Part shown: positions 63,870 through 64,000 of the stretch, piece after piece
Layout of the letters: every line of letters begins with the position of its first letter
Position numbering within the stretch: position 1 is the first letter of the stretch
NCBI GenBank assembly: GCA_029834535.1
Contig: JAQMWT010000050.1
Location: 1-64,000 of the forward strand
Direction: 5' to 3'
Source of the DNA: Chrysophaeum taylorii
Lineage: Eukaryota > Sar > Pelagophyceae > Pelagomonadales > Pelagomonadaceae
Length of the DNA: 64,000 nt
Program-made: the position numbers and the translations under genes
Notes under the pieces: model-generated
Seen by the model: only the letters and a program-made list of their open reading frames with translations
Told to the model about the DNA's origin: nothing
Database searches by the model: none

Positions 63870-64000
63870 GTCCCGCGTACTTATCTCCGCCCGTCAGGCA
63901 CATCCCTCCTACCCCACAAACCCACCCACATCCTTCATGCTCCCCACACACACCCCCCCCTCTTAGCAGTCGACATTTAAAGACAGACAGACAGACAAAC

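Larger units (their letters stand above)
60301..64000. repeat. Tandem array of Helitron-like units, about 1.1 kb each
   Basis: Units start with gacaagtgcaggccagtaag at 60301, 61372 and 62481 (spacing 1071 and 1109 bp). Each has a left noncoding part with repeated aagttcacctggtcccagt motifs, a middle with a minus-strand helicase remnant, a short ctctcgcgcctacctgatcc tandem and, at the right, a (cagacaga)(caaa)n microsatellite ending gattagtagttaa. The third unit has an extra 437-bp segment (63480-63917). The array runs off the window. On the minus strand the unit would begin TC, as Helitrons do, but the 3' CTRR end is not clear. Confidence 0.85.

Overview
This is nuclear DNA from a eukaryote, apparently a unicellular or algal protist. 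The window holds three real host protein genes at its right end (a proline-rich protein, a POLE3/Dpb4-like histone-fold protein, a two-pore cation channel), a small cysteine-containing gene, one tRNA-Lys gene with two internal insertions, and a nuclear fragment of mitochondrial DNA (cox3 end plus atp6 start). If that fragment came from the host's own mitochondrion, a separate atp6 next to cox3 argues against dinoflagellates and apicomplexans. I cannot name the species.

Most of the window (1-53 kb) is transposon DNA. The main result is that four Ty3/gypsy-type LTR retrotransposon copies, from at least three diverged lineages, all carry a C5-cytosine DNA methyltransferase (DNMT) domain after the protease region; in the two copies where a reverse transcriptase (RT) is visible the DNMT lies before it. 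They are element E (minus, 1-3.7 kb, AT-richer, cut by the window edge), element A (minus, about 4.5-10.6 kb, 3' part lost), element BC (minus, 14.5-37.7 kb) and element D (plus, 18,699-31,045). Element D is complete: LTRs begin TGTGGCG and end CGCCACA, the target duplication is 5 bp (CGACG), and it sits inside the coding sequence of BC. Removing D rejoins the BC reading frame. All DNMT copies keep a PPC/SPC motif IV cysteine and a motif VI glutamate, but all carry frameshifts.

The retrotransposons are in turn hit by a short SINE-like family with a (TTAG)n 3' tail. Eleven copies are seen, several with 9-18 bp target duplications; one consists of only 20 bp of tail. Other mobile DNA: an intact-ended hAT transposon (39,851-42,752, 18-bp terminal inverted repeats, 8-bp target duplication) with a frameshifted transposase; an old gypsy integrase fossil (43.0-44.0 kb); an 8-kb element of unknown class between 147-149 bp direct repeats (44.85-53.0 kb); and Helitron-helicase-bearing units, one inside the 3' LTR of D and three in tandem (60.3-64.0 kb).

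Layout: 1-3.7 kb element E; 4.5-10.6 element A; 10.6-14.1 SINE copies, mitochondrial fragment and tRNA-Lys; 14.1-37.7 BC with D nested inside; 37.7-38.5 remains of a TPR-repeat gene at the 5' flank of BC; 39.85-42.75 hAT; 43-44 integrase fossil; 44.85-53.0 unknown element; 53.9-60.2 host genes; 60.3-64 Helitron-like tandem array.
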